From: Spirochaetales bacterium Spiro_02
Lineage (GTDB): Bacteria; Spirochaetota; Spirochaetia; Sphaerochaetales; Sphaerochaetaceae
Assembly: GCA_001604275.1 (NCBI GenBank)
Contig: LVBD01000055.1
Location: forward strand, 1 to 59,145
Direction: 5' to 3'
Length of the DNA: 59,145 bases
Each line of letters begins with the position of its first letter. Position 1 is the first letter of the stretch. Below, one piece after another: positions 35,114-44,277 of the stretch. A model generated the notes under the pieces. That model saw nothing but the letters and a program-made list of their open reading frames with translations, made no database searches and was not told the DNA's origin. A program made the translations under genes and the position numbers.

Positions 35114-36454
35114 TCATCCTTTCGGGTTTTTCATCGAAAACGGCTGTCTGGTGTTCTCTAGAACGTCTCTCCACAACGATCCCTCGAGATCCACGTGGTT
35201 CCTTTCGGAAACCGCTACCTTGATGGGGATATGAACGAACTGGTTGTTCACCAGAGACACGAGCGCCTGCGTTTTTCCCGCCATCGCCGCATGAACCGCA
35301 TGGGCGCCGAGCCTTGCGCAATAGATCGAATCGTTCGGGTTGGCCGGAGCGCTGCGGATGATATAGCTCGGGTCGATGTACTTGATGTTGCACTGGATTC
35401 CCTCGCGCTTGAAGAACGCCTTGATCTGATCCTTGAGAAACAGCCCGATGTCCTGGTATTTCACGTTTCCGGAAGCATCCCGCTCGTTCGTCGGAGGAAC
35501 AAGGTCCTGTCCAGCTCCCTCGGCGACGAGGATCACCGCATGCCCTCTATCAAGAATCCTGTGTTTCAGGTGCTCCAGCAGTCCGTTCGCTCCTTCCAGA
35601 TCGAACGGATTCTCGGGAATCAGGCAGAAGTTGACATCGCTTTGCGCGAGGGAAGTGTGCGCCGCGATAAAGCCGGACTCCCTGCCCATGACCTTGACCA
35701 TACCGATGCCGTTGATCGAATTCTTAGCCTCGACATGGGCGCCCCGCACGGAAGGAACCGCCATGGCGACCGCGGTATCGAAACCGAACGAACTCTGGAT
35801 GAACGACAGGTCGTTGTCGATCGTCTTGGGGATTCCCACCACAGCGATCTTCAGTCCACGCTTCTTGATCTCTTCACCGATATCATATGCGCCGCGCAAC
35901 GTTCCGTCGCCGCCGATCGTCACCAATATGTTGATGTTCAGCCGTTCCAAAGAATCGACGATCTCCTCCACCTGCTTGCCGCCGCCACGTGCGGAACCAA
36001 GAATCGTGCCGCCTTTCTCCTGAATATCGTCCACCACATCGGGATCGAGGGGAATCAACGGATACGGACTGTTCTCCAGCAACCCCTGGTAGCCGAACTG
36101 GATGCCGCTGATCCTCCGTACGCCATACCGATACCAGAAGCATCGCACCACAGCGCGGATCACGTTGTTCAGCCCCGGGCATATGCCACCGCAGGTGCAG
36201 ATGGCCGCATGGACATGGGCGGGATTAAAATACAGTTTGGACCGAGGCCCGGCGAGCTCCACAGTATCCTCATGGAGCGGAACCGGATGCCCGTCCTTGC
36301 CTGCGACAGTCTGGATACTGTACAGGATACGGTCGTCGTCACTCACATAGTCGGCCATTCCATCGCCCTGATAGGTCGACATCATGATCGGGGAAGGAAT
36401 CTTCGCCTCTCCGAGATTCGGAATGGAAAAGTCATAAATTGTATCATTGCCCAC
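35114..36454 (-). CDS. 6-phosphofructokinase, ATP-type of the GGDG/PKTIDND subgroup
   Basis: A 446-residue phosphofructokinase. Key motifs are 'GGICPGLNN' (about 89-97), GGDGTLRGA (181-189) and PKTIDNDL (209-216). Gly in GGDG favours ATP as donor, while the Lys of PKTIDND is shared by PPi-dependent and plant-type enzymes, so the phosphoryl donor should be tested. The start is GTG 36454, set by AGAGGAGG 6 nt upstream; an earlier ATG (36502) overlaps the regulator's stop but lacks a ribosome site. Last gene of the ligA operon. Confidence 0.9.
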   Translation of the reverse strand: MGNDTIYDFSIPNLGEAKIPSPIMMSTYQGDGMADYVSDDDRILYSIQTVAGKDGHPVPLHEDTVELAGPRSKLYFNPAHVHAAICTCGGICPGLNNVIRAVVRCFWYRYGVRRISGIQFGYQGLLENSPYPLIPLDPDVVDDIQEKGGTILGSARGGGKQVEEIVDSLERLNINILVTIGGDGTLRGAYDIGEEIKKRGLKIAVVGIPKTIDNDLSFIQSSFGFDTAVAMAVPSVRGAHVEAKNSINGIGMVKVMGRESGFIAAHTSLAQSDVNFCLIPENPFDLEGANGLLEHLKHRILDRGHAVILVAEGAGQDLVPPTNERDASGNVKYQDIGLFLKDQIKAFFKREGIQCNIKYIDPSYIIRSAPANPNDSIYCARLGAHAVHAAMAGKTQALVSLVNNQFVHIPIKVAVSERNHVDLEGSLWRDVLENTRQPFSMKNPKG

Positions 36455-36498
36455 GGTACGCCTCCTCTGTGCGTCATGCAAAGAGCCATGCATGCGCA

Positions 36499-36891
36499 TC
36501 AATGCACATGCGCTGAACCCTCTTCAATATCGTCTACGGTTTCAAGAAGTTTTGCAAGACCCGACTTGAATTCTCCGAACGGACCTTCCACCAGGTCCTT
36601 CGCTTTCGTCTGGAATGCCCGATAGAGCTCGACGAAGCTTCTTCCGAACGGAGTCAGCGTGGCTCCGTCATGGGCAGCCCCACCCTTCTTTCTCACGAGG
36701 ACGGGAACTCCGAGCCGCGCCTCAAGGTTCCGGATCATGCCGTAGGCCTTTGAATAGGAAATGCCCAGCACCGCCGCGCTTTTTCGCAGAGAGCCTTCCG
36801 TCTCGATACGCTCCAGAATCCACAGAACGCCGATGCCCATGAATTTATCCCCTTCCTCATCCACCAGATAGAGCTTGACCTTTACTTCCAT
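36499..36891 (-). CDS. ModE-like winged-helix regulator
   Basis: A 130-residue protein with the ModE N-terminal DNA-binding domain: 'LERIETEGSLRKSAAVLGISYSKAYGMIRNLEARLGVPVLVRKKGG' (about residues 26-72; key elements GSLRKSA and SYSKAY). No molybdate-binding (MOP) domain follows, only a short helical tail. Such stand-alone forms are common and may not sense molybdate. ATG 36891 is used because GGAGG lies 5 nt upstream, and it overlaps the aminotransferase end by 10 bp. Ten residues from the end it becomes acidic. Confidence 0.87.
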   Translation of the reverse strand: MEVKVKLYLVDEEGDKFMGIGVLWILERIETEGSLRKSAAVLGISYSKAYGMIRNLEARLGVPVLVRKKGGAAHDGATLTPFGRSFVELYRAFQTKAKDLVEGPFGEFKSGLAKLLETVDDIEEGSAHVH

Positions 36892-38177
36892 GTTTCCTCC
36901 GCAGCCGTGAAGATGACATCCACCAGATCGTCGATATCGTCGCATTCGACGCTACAGTAGGCTACCCGCAACGTCCGTCCGGAAAGGGCCACCGTTCCGA
37001 CCTGATAGTGGTCCAGCAACCGCAACCGCAGCGCTTCCGCATTTCCTGCGCACCTGAACGACATGAAATACCCGGAATTGAACGGGTACGGAACCAAGGC
37101 GCGGGAATCGGAATGGCGGCGCAGCGCCTCGCGGAACTTCCGGTACCTCCGCTCCATCTCCTCCCGTGCGCATTCGTGGTCGGCCTGGTATGTGGCGCCG
37201 CGCTCCATGGCACGGATCAACAGCGACTGCCCGGGCCTGTCGCAACTCGACACCGTACCGCGGATCGCACCGAGGGTCTTCTGCCCCAACGCCTCGACGG
37301 CGGCTTCGGACAACCCCTTGCCGCCGAACGTCAGGAAGCCCAGCCGGAAGCCCCACACCATGTCCTCCTTGGTCGCGGCGTCGCATTTGACCGCAAGGAG
37401 GTTCTCATGGGCGTTCGCCAGATAGGCGAAGGGCGATTCCATGCAGGTATCCGCTTCATAAAACAGTCCGAAATACGCATCGTCGCAGAGGACGAGAAGC
37501 TGCATCCCCTGATCGGCGAGACCGACCAACGCCTCCGCGATGCGCCGCATTTCCGATACGGACGGCGTGTAGCCTGTCGGATTGTTAGGAAAATTGAGCA
37601 GCAGCCTTGCCTGCTCCCCGCACCCGGCCAGCGCGGCCCGCATCCCGTCCACATTGAAACGCATGTCCCTATCGAACAGCTCGAACGTCCTCACTTCGGC
37701 TTGGCAGAGATCGGAGAGAATCAGATCGTAATTGTCCCAGCGCAAATCGGGGATCACGACACGATCCCCCGGCCCGACGAACATCATCGAGGCAAGAGAG
37801 ATCGCATGGGTCAAACCGGCCGTGACGACCGGCGTCGATATGCGGCAGGACTGCAACGACGGGTTCTTAGCCAGCATCGAAGCTCGCCACAGTTCCCGAA
37901 GACGGGGGTCGCCTCCCACCGGAGCATAGTTGAAGATCTCGTTCGGAGAGAACGCTCCCGGAACGAACTGATCATAAATATCGCGAAGGAACATCGTCTG
38001 GCCAAAGCTCATCGCAACTCCGGCAGTGGCGTTATGCCTGCCGGAACATCGCTGTGCCTGGGCGCATTGGGCGATGATTCCTTTCGGGAAATACATCCGT
38101 CGTCCGAACGGGGAAAGCATCGCCTCGGCGACCGTCCCTTCCATGGCAGCATTCAACGCAACCGCAAGTTCATGCAT
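36882..38177 (-). CDS. Aminotransferase class I/II (PLP-dependent)
   Basis: A 431-residue fold-type I enzyme. 'NFPNNPTGYTPS' (about 194-205) is the classical PLP-site motif, 'CDDAYFGLFY' holds the cofactor-binding Asp and Tyr, and the Schiff-base Lys is probably in 'CDAATKEDMVWGFR' (about 265-278; Lys-Glu-Asp replaces the usual Ser-Lys-x-x). An Arg near the C-terminus (in 'GRTLRVAYC') binds the substrate carboxylate. Substrate unknown. It starts 15 bp after ligA. Confidence 0.88.
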   Translation of the reverse strand: MHELAVALNAAMEGTVAEAMLSPFGRRMYFPKGIIAQCAQAQRCSGRHNATAGVAMSFGQTMFLRDIYDQFVPGAFSPNEIFNYAPVGGDPRLRELWRASMLAKNPSLQSCRISTPVVTAGLTHAISLASMMFVGPGDRVVIPDLRWDNYDLILSDLCQAEVRTFELFDRDMRFNVDGMRAALAGCGEQARLLLNFPNNPTGYTPSVSEMRRIAEALVGLADQGMQLLVLCDDAYFGLFYEADTCMESPFAYLANAHENLLAVKCDAATKEDMVWGFRLGFLTFGGKGLSEAAVEALGQKTLGAIRGTVSSCDRPGQSLLIRAMERGATYQADHECAREEMERRYRKFREALRRHSDSRALVPYPFNSGYFMSFRCAGNAEALRLRLLDHYQVGTVALSGRTLRVAYCSVECDDIDDLVDVIFTAAEETWK

Positions 38178-38192
38178 CGTTCAGTCCTCCCG

Positions 38193-40361
38193 TCAATGCT
38201 CGTCGAACAGCCCGGGAAGCATGGCATCTTCCGCATCCGACGCCGCCACCGGTTTCTTTCCCTCTATCGGTTTCCCCGGTTGTGTTTCCGGGTGATCATC
38301 GGCAAGCATTTGCAGGAACCGCGCCTCGTCTACGATGTCCACCCCCAGCGCCTCCGCTTGGGCGAGCTTGCTTCCCGCTCCGTCGCCTGCAAGCAGATGT
38401 GTCGTCTTTCCGGTGACGGAGCCGACGGTACGCCCCCCCCGCTTCTCAACTTCTTCCATGGCCAGAGAACGGGGGACGAAATGTTCGAACGACCCGGTCA
38501 CGCACCAGACCTGTCCGGCGAAAGTCTGGGACAGAGACGTCGGCTTCGGCTCGTCCTCTTCAAAACAAAGGCCCGATTCTCGCAATCTCGCTATACGGAT
38601 ACGCATCTGTGGATCATTCAGGCCATCAATCAAAAGTCTAGCTGTCTTCTCTCCGATCTGCTTGATCGCCACTAAGCGCTCCATGTCGTCGCGATCGGCG
38701 ATCTCCAGCAACTGATCCATCGACCGGATCCCGTCGGCGACGAGCAGATCGACCGCCTTCTTGCCGAACTCAGGAATCCCCAGCGAAACCAATACATTAC
38801 GAAACGGCTTTCCCTTGCTTTTCTCCACCCCGTCGATGATCAAGGATATCTTGCGGTCACCGAAACCAGGTTCTCCGCCGAGTACCGTGCGATAATCGAT
38901 CGCATAGATGTCCGGCACGTCCTTGAGCAGCCCTTTTGCGATCAGCACCGACGCAGTTTCGGGACCGAAGTTCTCGATATCCATCTGCCCTTTGCCGATG
39001 AAGAAATAGACTCGTCCAGCGATCTGGTCGGGACATTCGTAGTTCGGACAGAACGTATGCGCACCCCGCTGGACAAGCGGCGAACCGCATGTCGGGCAGG
39101 CATGGGGCATTCGCCACGTCGCATTGCCCAGCTCGTTCTTCTCGACGACCCGTTCGACAGCGGGAATGACGTCCCCGCGCTTCGATACTGAAACGATGTC
39201 TCCGACAGCCAGTTCCAGCATGTCCACATAATCCTGATTGTGCAAGGTGATGTTCGACACAGTGGACCCCCCGACGAACACAGGCTTGACCCGGGCCAAC
39301 GGGGTGACTCTGCCGGTACGGCCGATCTGGACATCGATGCTCTCAACGACGGTCTGCGCCTCGGGCGCTTCGAACTTATAGGCGATCGCCCATCGCGGAT
39401 GATGCTCGGTATAGCCGAACACCTCTCTGACGGAGATCTCGTTCACCTTGACCACCAGCCCGTCGATTTCATACGCGAGGGACTTTCGCGCTTCGGTACG
39501 GCGCACGATATATGCCGGTATCTCGTCGAACGACCCGGCGACCCCGTCCAAACCGGCCCGCTCCAGCCGTTCCCGGGCCTCCCGAGCATCCTTGCAGAAC
39601 AGCCCCAGCGTCGGATTGACCCGAAAGCCATATCGTTTCAATGCGGAAAGAATCTGCACATGGTCCTCGAACGGTTCGGCCCCATCCGCCCAGAACCCTT
39701 CATAAACGAAGATCTGCAAGGGAACTTTCGCGGCCTCGCTGCTCTTGATGCGCCGTACCGTACCGGCGGCCAGATTGCGAGGGTTCGCGTACGGAGTTTC
39801 CAATTCTTTGTTGATCGCCTCGAAATCGGCTCTCGGCAGGTACACCTCTCCTCTGACGGCGATATCGATCGGCTCCGTCAGCCGCAACGGAACCGAAGCG
39901 ATCGTCCTGATGTTCGCCGTCACCTCGTTTCCGACGAACCCGTTGCCACGGGTCACGGCACGCACCAACACGCCCTGCTCATAATAGAGGACCATCGACA
40001 CTCCGTCGATCTTCTCTTCGACCACGAACGACAGACCGCGATTCTCCTTGGTCTCGCTTTTCGCGATCCATCCCAGCACCGCGTCGGCGCTGTAGGCTTT
40101 GTCGAGGCTGAGCACCGGAATCGTATGCCGGACCTCGGGGAAATCGCTGGTCAAGTCGCTGCCGACCCGCTGCGTCGGAGAATCGGAAGTCTTCAGGGCG
40201 GGATGCTCCGCCTCCAATTCCACAAGCCGATCGAACAGACGATCGTATTGCGCATCGTCGACCAATGGCCGGCCGTCGACGTAATATGCCTTCTGATAGG
40301 TTCGCAGCAACTCGGAAAGCCGGGCGACTTCCTGTGCCGGTGAAGTGTCGCTATGATTCAT
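38193..40361 (-). CDS. ligA: NAD+-dependent DNA ligase LigA
   Basis: A 722-residue ligase. Adenylation site Lys117 in EEKIDGVSM, an OB fold, a four-Cys zinc finger (CPTCG...CPNYEC, about 426-448), helix-hairpin-helix repeats and a C-terminal BRCT domain (about 610-690). About 30 residues follow BRCT, ending in GLFDEH, longer than usual. The ATG has no Shine-Dalgarno, and a promoter-like pair ends 6 nt before it. First gene of the operon with the aminotransferase, the ModE-like regulator and pfk. Confidence 0.97.
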   Translation of the reverse strand: MNHSDTSPAQEVARLSELLRTYQKAYYVDGRPLVDDAQYDRLFDRLVELEAEHPALKTSDSPTQRVGSDLTSDFPEVRHTIPVLSLDKAYSADAVLGWIAKSETKENRGLSFVVEEKIDGVSMVLYYEQGVLVRAVTRGNGFVGNEVTANIRTIASVPLRLTEPIDIAVRGEVYLPRADFEAINKELETPYANPRNLAAGTVRRIKSSEAAKVPLQIFVYEGFWADGAEPFEDHVQILSALKRYGFRVNPTLGLFCKDAREARERLERAGLDGVAGSFDEIPAYIVRRTEARKSLAYEIDGLVVKVNEISVREVFGYTEHHPRWAIAYKFEAPEAQTVVESIDVQIGRTGRVTPLARVKPVFVGGSTVSNITLHNQDYVDMLELAVGDIVSVSKRGDVIPAVERVVEKNELGNATWRMPHACPTCGSPLVQRGAHTFCPNYECPDQIAGRVYFFIGKGQMDIENFGPETASVLIAKGLLKDVPDIYAIDYRTVLGGEPGFGDRKISLIIDGVEKSKGKPFRNVLVSLGIPEFGKKAVDLLVADGIRSMDQLLEIADRDDMERLVAIKQIGEKTARLLIDGLNDPQMRIRIARLRESGLCFEEDEPKPTSLSQTFAGQVWCVTGSFEHFVPRSLAMEEVEKRGGRTVGSVTGKTTHLLAGDGAGSKLAQAEALGVDIVDEARFLQMLADDHPETQPGKPIEGKKPVAASDAEDAMLPGLFDEH

Positions 40362-40367
40362 GCCCCT

Positions 40368-40396
40368 ATCCTACCGATTAACTGTGCGAGGTGCAA
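40368..40396 (-). promoter_or_regulatory. ligA operon promoter, leaderless geometry
   Basis: Minus strand: TTGCAC (40391-40396), exactly 17 bp, TAGGAT (40368-40373), then 6 nt (AGGGGC) and the ligA ATG. Same architecture as the yaaA and 10151-10621 genes. Confidence 0.5.
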
Positions 40397-40437
40397 GAAA
40401 AGAACGCTTCGACGCATCATCAAAATCCTACAACCAA

Positions 40438-40466
40438 TTGCCGATATCCCATCGACATGCTATCCT
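40438..40466 (+). promoter_or_regulatory. Promoter of the XDH-like operon
   Basis: TTGCCG (40438-40443), 17 bp, TATCCT (40461-40466), with a leader of about 27 nt to the ATG at 40500. TTGCCG and TATCCT recur identically at the rubredoxin promoter. Confidence 0.6.
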
Positions 40467-40499
40467 TTGGCACAGGAACTATCCGGAGATTCCCACACG

Positions 40500-42686
40500 A
40501 TGGCAGAAAAGAAAGCGACACCGATCAACAAAATGAACAACCTCCACGGAATCATCATCCGTTCGACTGTGGACGAAGGACAGATCGTGGACATCCAGCT
40601 GCCGAAAATGGACAGCCATTTCCTCATCATCGCCGCCAGGGACATCCCCGGCAACAACCGCATCCAGATACTCGACAACCAGATGCCGTTGCTCGCTTCA
40701 TCGCAGATATCGTACAAAGGACAGCCGATACTGGCGTTGTTCGGCCATGATTTCGAATCGGTGGAGCTGACCGCGCGGGAAATCCAAATATCATACAAAC
40801 TTCCTCCGTCGGTCGCCGCCGCGGCCGCTTCCGTCGTACCGCCCCAGGAGGGAGAACCGGCTCCGACTTCTGACGGCCGGATCGCGCCTCCGCAGACGGT
40901 ACCCGCTCCTACCGGAGAAAAGTCCGAAGCGGAGCAGGAACCCTCCACTGCCCCCGCCGACGCTCCGGAGCCTCCGCGGCAGACCGTACAAACCGCACAA
41001 TCCGTACCGAGCGCGTCGTCCGCATCGAAAGACAAACGGAAGGTGGCGCTGAACGTTCCCCCCCGGACTCACGGCTGGGGCGACGTGAACGCGGTCTTCG
41101 CCCAGGAGGGGATCAAGATCTTTCAGAAGACCTATACGTTCCGCTCCACGCATAGCAGCACGAGTTCGATCATCAAGGTCTCCGCTACGAAAGTAGACGA
41201 CATGATGCATATCGACGCCCCCACCCAATGGCCGTTCCATCTGCGCGACACGGTCAGCGAGACCGTATCGATCCCCAAAAAGAAAATCGTCGTCCACCAG
41301 CAGCAATACTTCGCTCCATACGATGAAAAGCTCATCGAGCCGACGATATTGGCCTGTCTTGCCTCGATGGCTGCCAACATCACGGGCTTTTCCGTGGAGA
41401 TCCAGAGCCAACAGCCATCGATCTCTCCCGAAATCCTGATACTCAGAAAAAGCGCGATGGACAAATACGGCAAACCGCTGGCGGAACGGATCGATGTCAC
41501 CGTGGATCAAGGTGCGTTCCCGCTATTCAGCAACGAACTGATGAACCAGCTGATCGCAGGCCTTGTCCCCCTGTATCCGCTTCAGGCGATGCAGATCAAG
41601 ATCACCATCCTTACCAGTGCCACGCCTCCCGCCCATTTTTTCGGAGACCTTGGCTATGCAAGAGCCACAGCGAGCACCGAAGGTCACTATTCCCTGCTTG
41701 CCAGGGCGGCGGGGATGAATCCCGCCGACTGGCGGATGAAGTATCTCGGGGAGTATCCGCAGCGGACAGCCCAGATCGCGAGTGTCAGATTCTCCCGTCT
41801 GAAGGAGATGCTGACCGCCATCTGCGAAAAGAGCGACTTCCAGCGCAAGCATGCGACCTATGAGATACAACGAAGCCAGAAGCTCAGGATATCGACCTTC
41901 CTCAACTACTCCCGAGGAATCGGAATCGCCTGCGGAGCCGGCATCAGCGGATTCAGCGGCTCTTTCCCTCAAGGCAGCCAGTTCTCCGTCCAAGTCAAAC
42001 TGGATGCGAACGACAAGACACATCTCAACACGTCGTTCCCGACGAAATCCTCAAGTGCAAGCGTATGGAAGGCCATCGTCGCCAGGGAGCTGGATGTGGA
42101 CGACGACGATGTCGATTTCATCGAGGACCCCATGGAGATCGTCGACAGTGGTCCGGTCGTTCTCTCGCGGAACATCGGACGGCTGCCGCTGCTGTTCGAG
42201 AAAGCCTGCGCCACGGTCAAGTCCCAGCGGTTCATCGAACCGTTGCCGATCGTCGCCTCGTGCAGTTCGAAAAGTACCGTTTCATCAGGATCCCAGTTCT
42301 ACAGCGACAGCTGGGCGGCGCTCGTGCTGGAGCTGGAGATCGACACGATCTCGCTGCAACCGGTCATCAGACACGCGTGGGCTTCGTTCGACTTCGGCTA
42401 TGTGCATGATGAACAGGCGCTCCGGTCGAAAGTGCACAACATCATCGTCAGGACGCTCGTCGAGAACGGAGCTCAGCTGAGCAAAAAGAAAAACAACGAG
42501 TTCTCCATGGACATCGAAATCTCGACGCAGAGCAAGGGGGAGCCGATTTCGATCAGTTCCGTTCTCCACGGGCTGGTCATTTCGGCACTGGGAAACGCCA
42601 TCATCCAGGCGCTGGACGCCGACATCCCCTACATGCCCGTCGCCGCGGAAGATGTGCTCGATGCGATCAGAGGAGGCGAAGCATGA
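40500..42686 (+). CDS. Divergent xanthine-dehydrogenase-like large subunit
   Basis: A 728-residue protein in the place of a molybdopterin subunit. Residues about 15-105 match the aldehyde-oxidase/XDH a/b hammerhead domain ('YKGQPILALFG' for the usual Y-x-G-Q-P-V). A Pro/Ala/Glu-rich linker of about 65 residues follows (about 110-175), unusual in this family. The rest aligns in outline with the cofactor-binding domain ('GDVNAVFA', 'APTQWPFHLRD', 'KGEPISIS' near the end), but the GG-x-FG-x-K motif is replaced by 'QQQYFAPYDEK'. Molybdopterin binding is doubtful. The start follows CGGAGA. Stop overlaps the next gene by 4 bp. Confidence 0.82.
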   Translation: MAEKKATPINKMNNLHGIIIRSTVDEGQIVDIQLPKMDSHFLIIAARDIPGNNRIQILDNQMPLLASSQISYKGQPILALFGHDFESVELTAREIQISYKLPPSVAAAAASVVPPQEGEPAPTSDGRIAPPQTVPAPTGEKSEAEQEPSTAPADAPEPPRQTVQTAQSVPSASSASKDKRKVALNVPPRTHGWGDVNAVFAQEGIKIFQKTYTFRSTHSSTSSIIKVSATKVDDMMHIDAPTQWPFHLRDTVSETVSIPKKKIVVHQQQYFAPYDEKLIEPTILACLASMAANITGFSVEIQSQQPSISPEILILRKSAMDKYGKPLAERIDVTVDQGAFPLFSNELMNQLIAGLVPLYPLQAMQIKITILTSATPPAHFFGDLGYARATASTEGHYSLLARAAGMNPADWRMKYLGEYPQRTAQIASVRFSRLKEMLTAICEKSDFQRKHATYEIQRSQKLRISTFLNYSRGIGIACGAGISGFSGSFPQGSQFSVQVKLDANDKTHLNTSFPTKSSSASVWKAIVARELDVDDDDVDFIEDPMEIVDSGPVVLSRNIGRLPLLFEKACATVKSQRFIEPLPIVASCSSKSTVSSGSQFYSDSWAALVLELEIDTISLQPVIRHAWASFDFGYVHDEQALRSKVHNIIVRTLVENGAQLSKKKNNEFSMDIEISTQSKGEPISISSVLHGLVISALGNAIIQALDADIPYMPVAAEDVLDAIRGGEA

Positions 42687-43228
42687 AAATCGAATGCACC
42701 ATAGACGGCAAGCATCTCTCCCTATCGGTGAACTCGAACAAGCCGCTTTCGCTGATCCTCATGGAGGAAGCGGGCAATCAGTCCCTCAACAGCAGATGTA
42801 GGGGGAACAACTGCGGCAACTGCATTGTCCTGCTCAATGGGGAGGCCGTCCTATCCTGCATGATTCCCGCGTTCCGGCTACGGGGGGCGGATATCAAGAC
42901 ATTCGACAGCTTCCAGAAGACCAGGGCTTGCCACGATATCGAACGAGCCTATGCCGCTACGGGCAGCAAGCCCTGCCCAAATTGCTATGCCGCCAAGACG
43001 CTGATCATCGAATCCATCCTCCAGGGGCTGGAACGTCCCGACGATAGCCAGCCGTTCCCGCTGCCAGCCCGCGGGCGCGTGCAGAACCTGACCGAAGAGC
43101 TCGATCCCGAGAACATCATCCAGGAACTGGAACTCAACCGATGCCGATGCATGGATTCCGCAGAACTTCTGCAGATCGTGAACATCGCCGCGGGATACAG
43201 GAGGCGCAGACGTGTACGAAGGAATTAG
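42683..43228 (+). CDS. XDH-like [2Fe-2S] subunit
   Basis: A 181-residue protein with both clusters of xanthine dehydrogenase small subunits: plant-type Cys39-x4-Cys44-x2-Cys47-x11-Cys59, and Cys98-x2-Cys101 with Cys154-x-Cys156. All eight ligands are intact, which suggests real electron transfer despite the degenerate partner. The C-terminus is Arg-rich (RRRRRVRR). GAGGAGG stands before the ATG; ends overlap both neighbours. Confidence 0.9.
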   Translation: MKIECTIDGKHLSLSVNSNKPLSLILMEEAGNQSLNSRCRGNNCGNCIVLLNGEAVLSCMIPAFRLRGADIKTFDSFQKTRACHDIERAYAATGSKPCPNCYAAKTLIIESILQGLERPDDSQPFPLPARGRVQNLTEELDPENIIQELELNRCRCMDSAELLQIVNIAAGYRRRRRVRRN

Positions 43229-44096
43229 ATCTCCGGCGATCCACACCCCGCGGTCCGTCAGTGAATTCATATCCACAGCTTCCCATTATCCCCACGCGGT
43301 CATCTGGGCCGGCGGAACCTATATCATGGGAAGGCCGAACTACTACCCGTCGGACGGACTTACCGACATCATCTATCTTGGCGAAATCGCCGACCTGAAG
43401 AAGATCACCAGGAACGACCGGTTCATCGAAATCGGTTCGATGGTGACCGCCAGCCAGTTGCTCAACGCAGGAAAACTCGTCCTGTCCGATGTGCTGTTGG
43501 ACACCCTGAGCAAGGTCGGGTCGAAAATCGTCCGAAAGCAGATTACGATCGGAGGGGCGCTGTGTACGCCGGACATCAGGCTGGTTCTCCCCGGCTCCTT
43601 GGCAATTCTCGATGCGATCGTCGAAGTGAAGCAGATACAGGGCAACAAGACGATCAACCGCTGGATCCCCGTTTCCCGTCTGTACGATAAGGATGGCCAG
43701 TTGCTTCTGACTGGAATGAATCTGATCACCAGAGTGCGGATCGGTCTGGAGACCGGAAATTTTCAGCGCTTCATGATGGTCGACAGTCCCGTCCACGATC
43801 CCAAGCGTTGCGTCATTTTCGCCTTCCAGTGCACGAAAGGGCAGAGCAACATGTCCAAGGCGCATTTCTGCTTCACGTTCCCGACTGCCGGTTTCCACAT
43901 CAGCAGGGAGTTGGAGACGCAGCTTTCCGGCCAGCCCCTTCCGGTTCCCCCGCAACGGATCAACCGGCTGTCCTTCGCGCTGACTTCGGAAATCCACAAG
44001 ATGCATCCGCAGGTCACCGACTTGCAACTGGAACGCTGTCGCAGAATGTTCGAAGCAGTGTTCCATGAGCTGAATACCGAGGTATTGGAAGAATAG
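43212..44096 (+). CDS. XDH-like FAD-binding subunit
   Basis: A 294-residue protein of the CoxM/XdhB type. 'IWAGGTYIMGRPNYYP' (about 34-49) corresponds to the AGGTD flavin loop, with Tyr for Asp. 'KQITIGGALCTPD' (about 112-124) corresponds to the second FAD loop, and the C-terminal CO-dehydrogenase-flavoprotein domain follows. The GTG start is fixed by GGAGG 8 nt upstream. It overlaps the Fe-S subunit by 17 bp. The altered flavin loop leaves FAD binding uncertain. Confidence 0.85.
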   Translation: MYEGIRSPAIHTPRSVSEFISTASHYPHAVIWAGGTYIMGRPNYYPSDGLTDIIYLGEIADLKKITRNDRFIEIGSMVTASQLLNAGKLVLSDVLLDTLSKVGSKIVRKQITIGGALCTPDIRLVLPGSLAILDAIVEVKQIQGNKTINRWIPVSRLYDKDGQLLLTGMNLITRVRIGLETGNFQRFMMVDSPVHDPKRCVIFAFQCTKGQSNMSKAHFCFTFPTAGFHISRELETQLSGQPLPVPPQRINRLSFALTSEIHKMHPQVTDLQLERCRRMFEAVFHELNTEVLEE

Positions 44097-44277
44097 CGAG
44101 ATCGTGCCGTCGATGTCCGATCCGTTTTTCCGGCGACAACGGTCTACCCCCATCCAGCCATGATATGCTACAATGGCCGATAAGCCGAACCGCCATGTGG
44201 GTCGTCCATGGAATGCGCCGGACAGCCGGCGCAGGACAGCAGGACGAACAGGAACGGCTCCAGGAGTACAACAGGCA

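Noticed and set aside
34973-35161. A 62-codon plus-strand ORF after AAAAGGAGG
   Set aside because: The SD-like spacing (14 nt) is too long, the ORF overlaps the pfk 3' end, and the repeats make better sense as minus-strand anti-SD motifs next to a terminator.
37008-38675. A 555-codon plus-strand frame opposite the aminotransferase and ligA
   Set aside because: Spans two clear minus-strand genes and shows no conserved motif.
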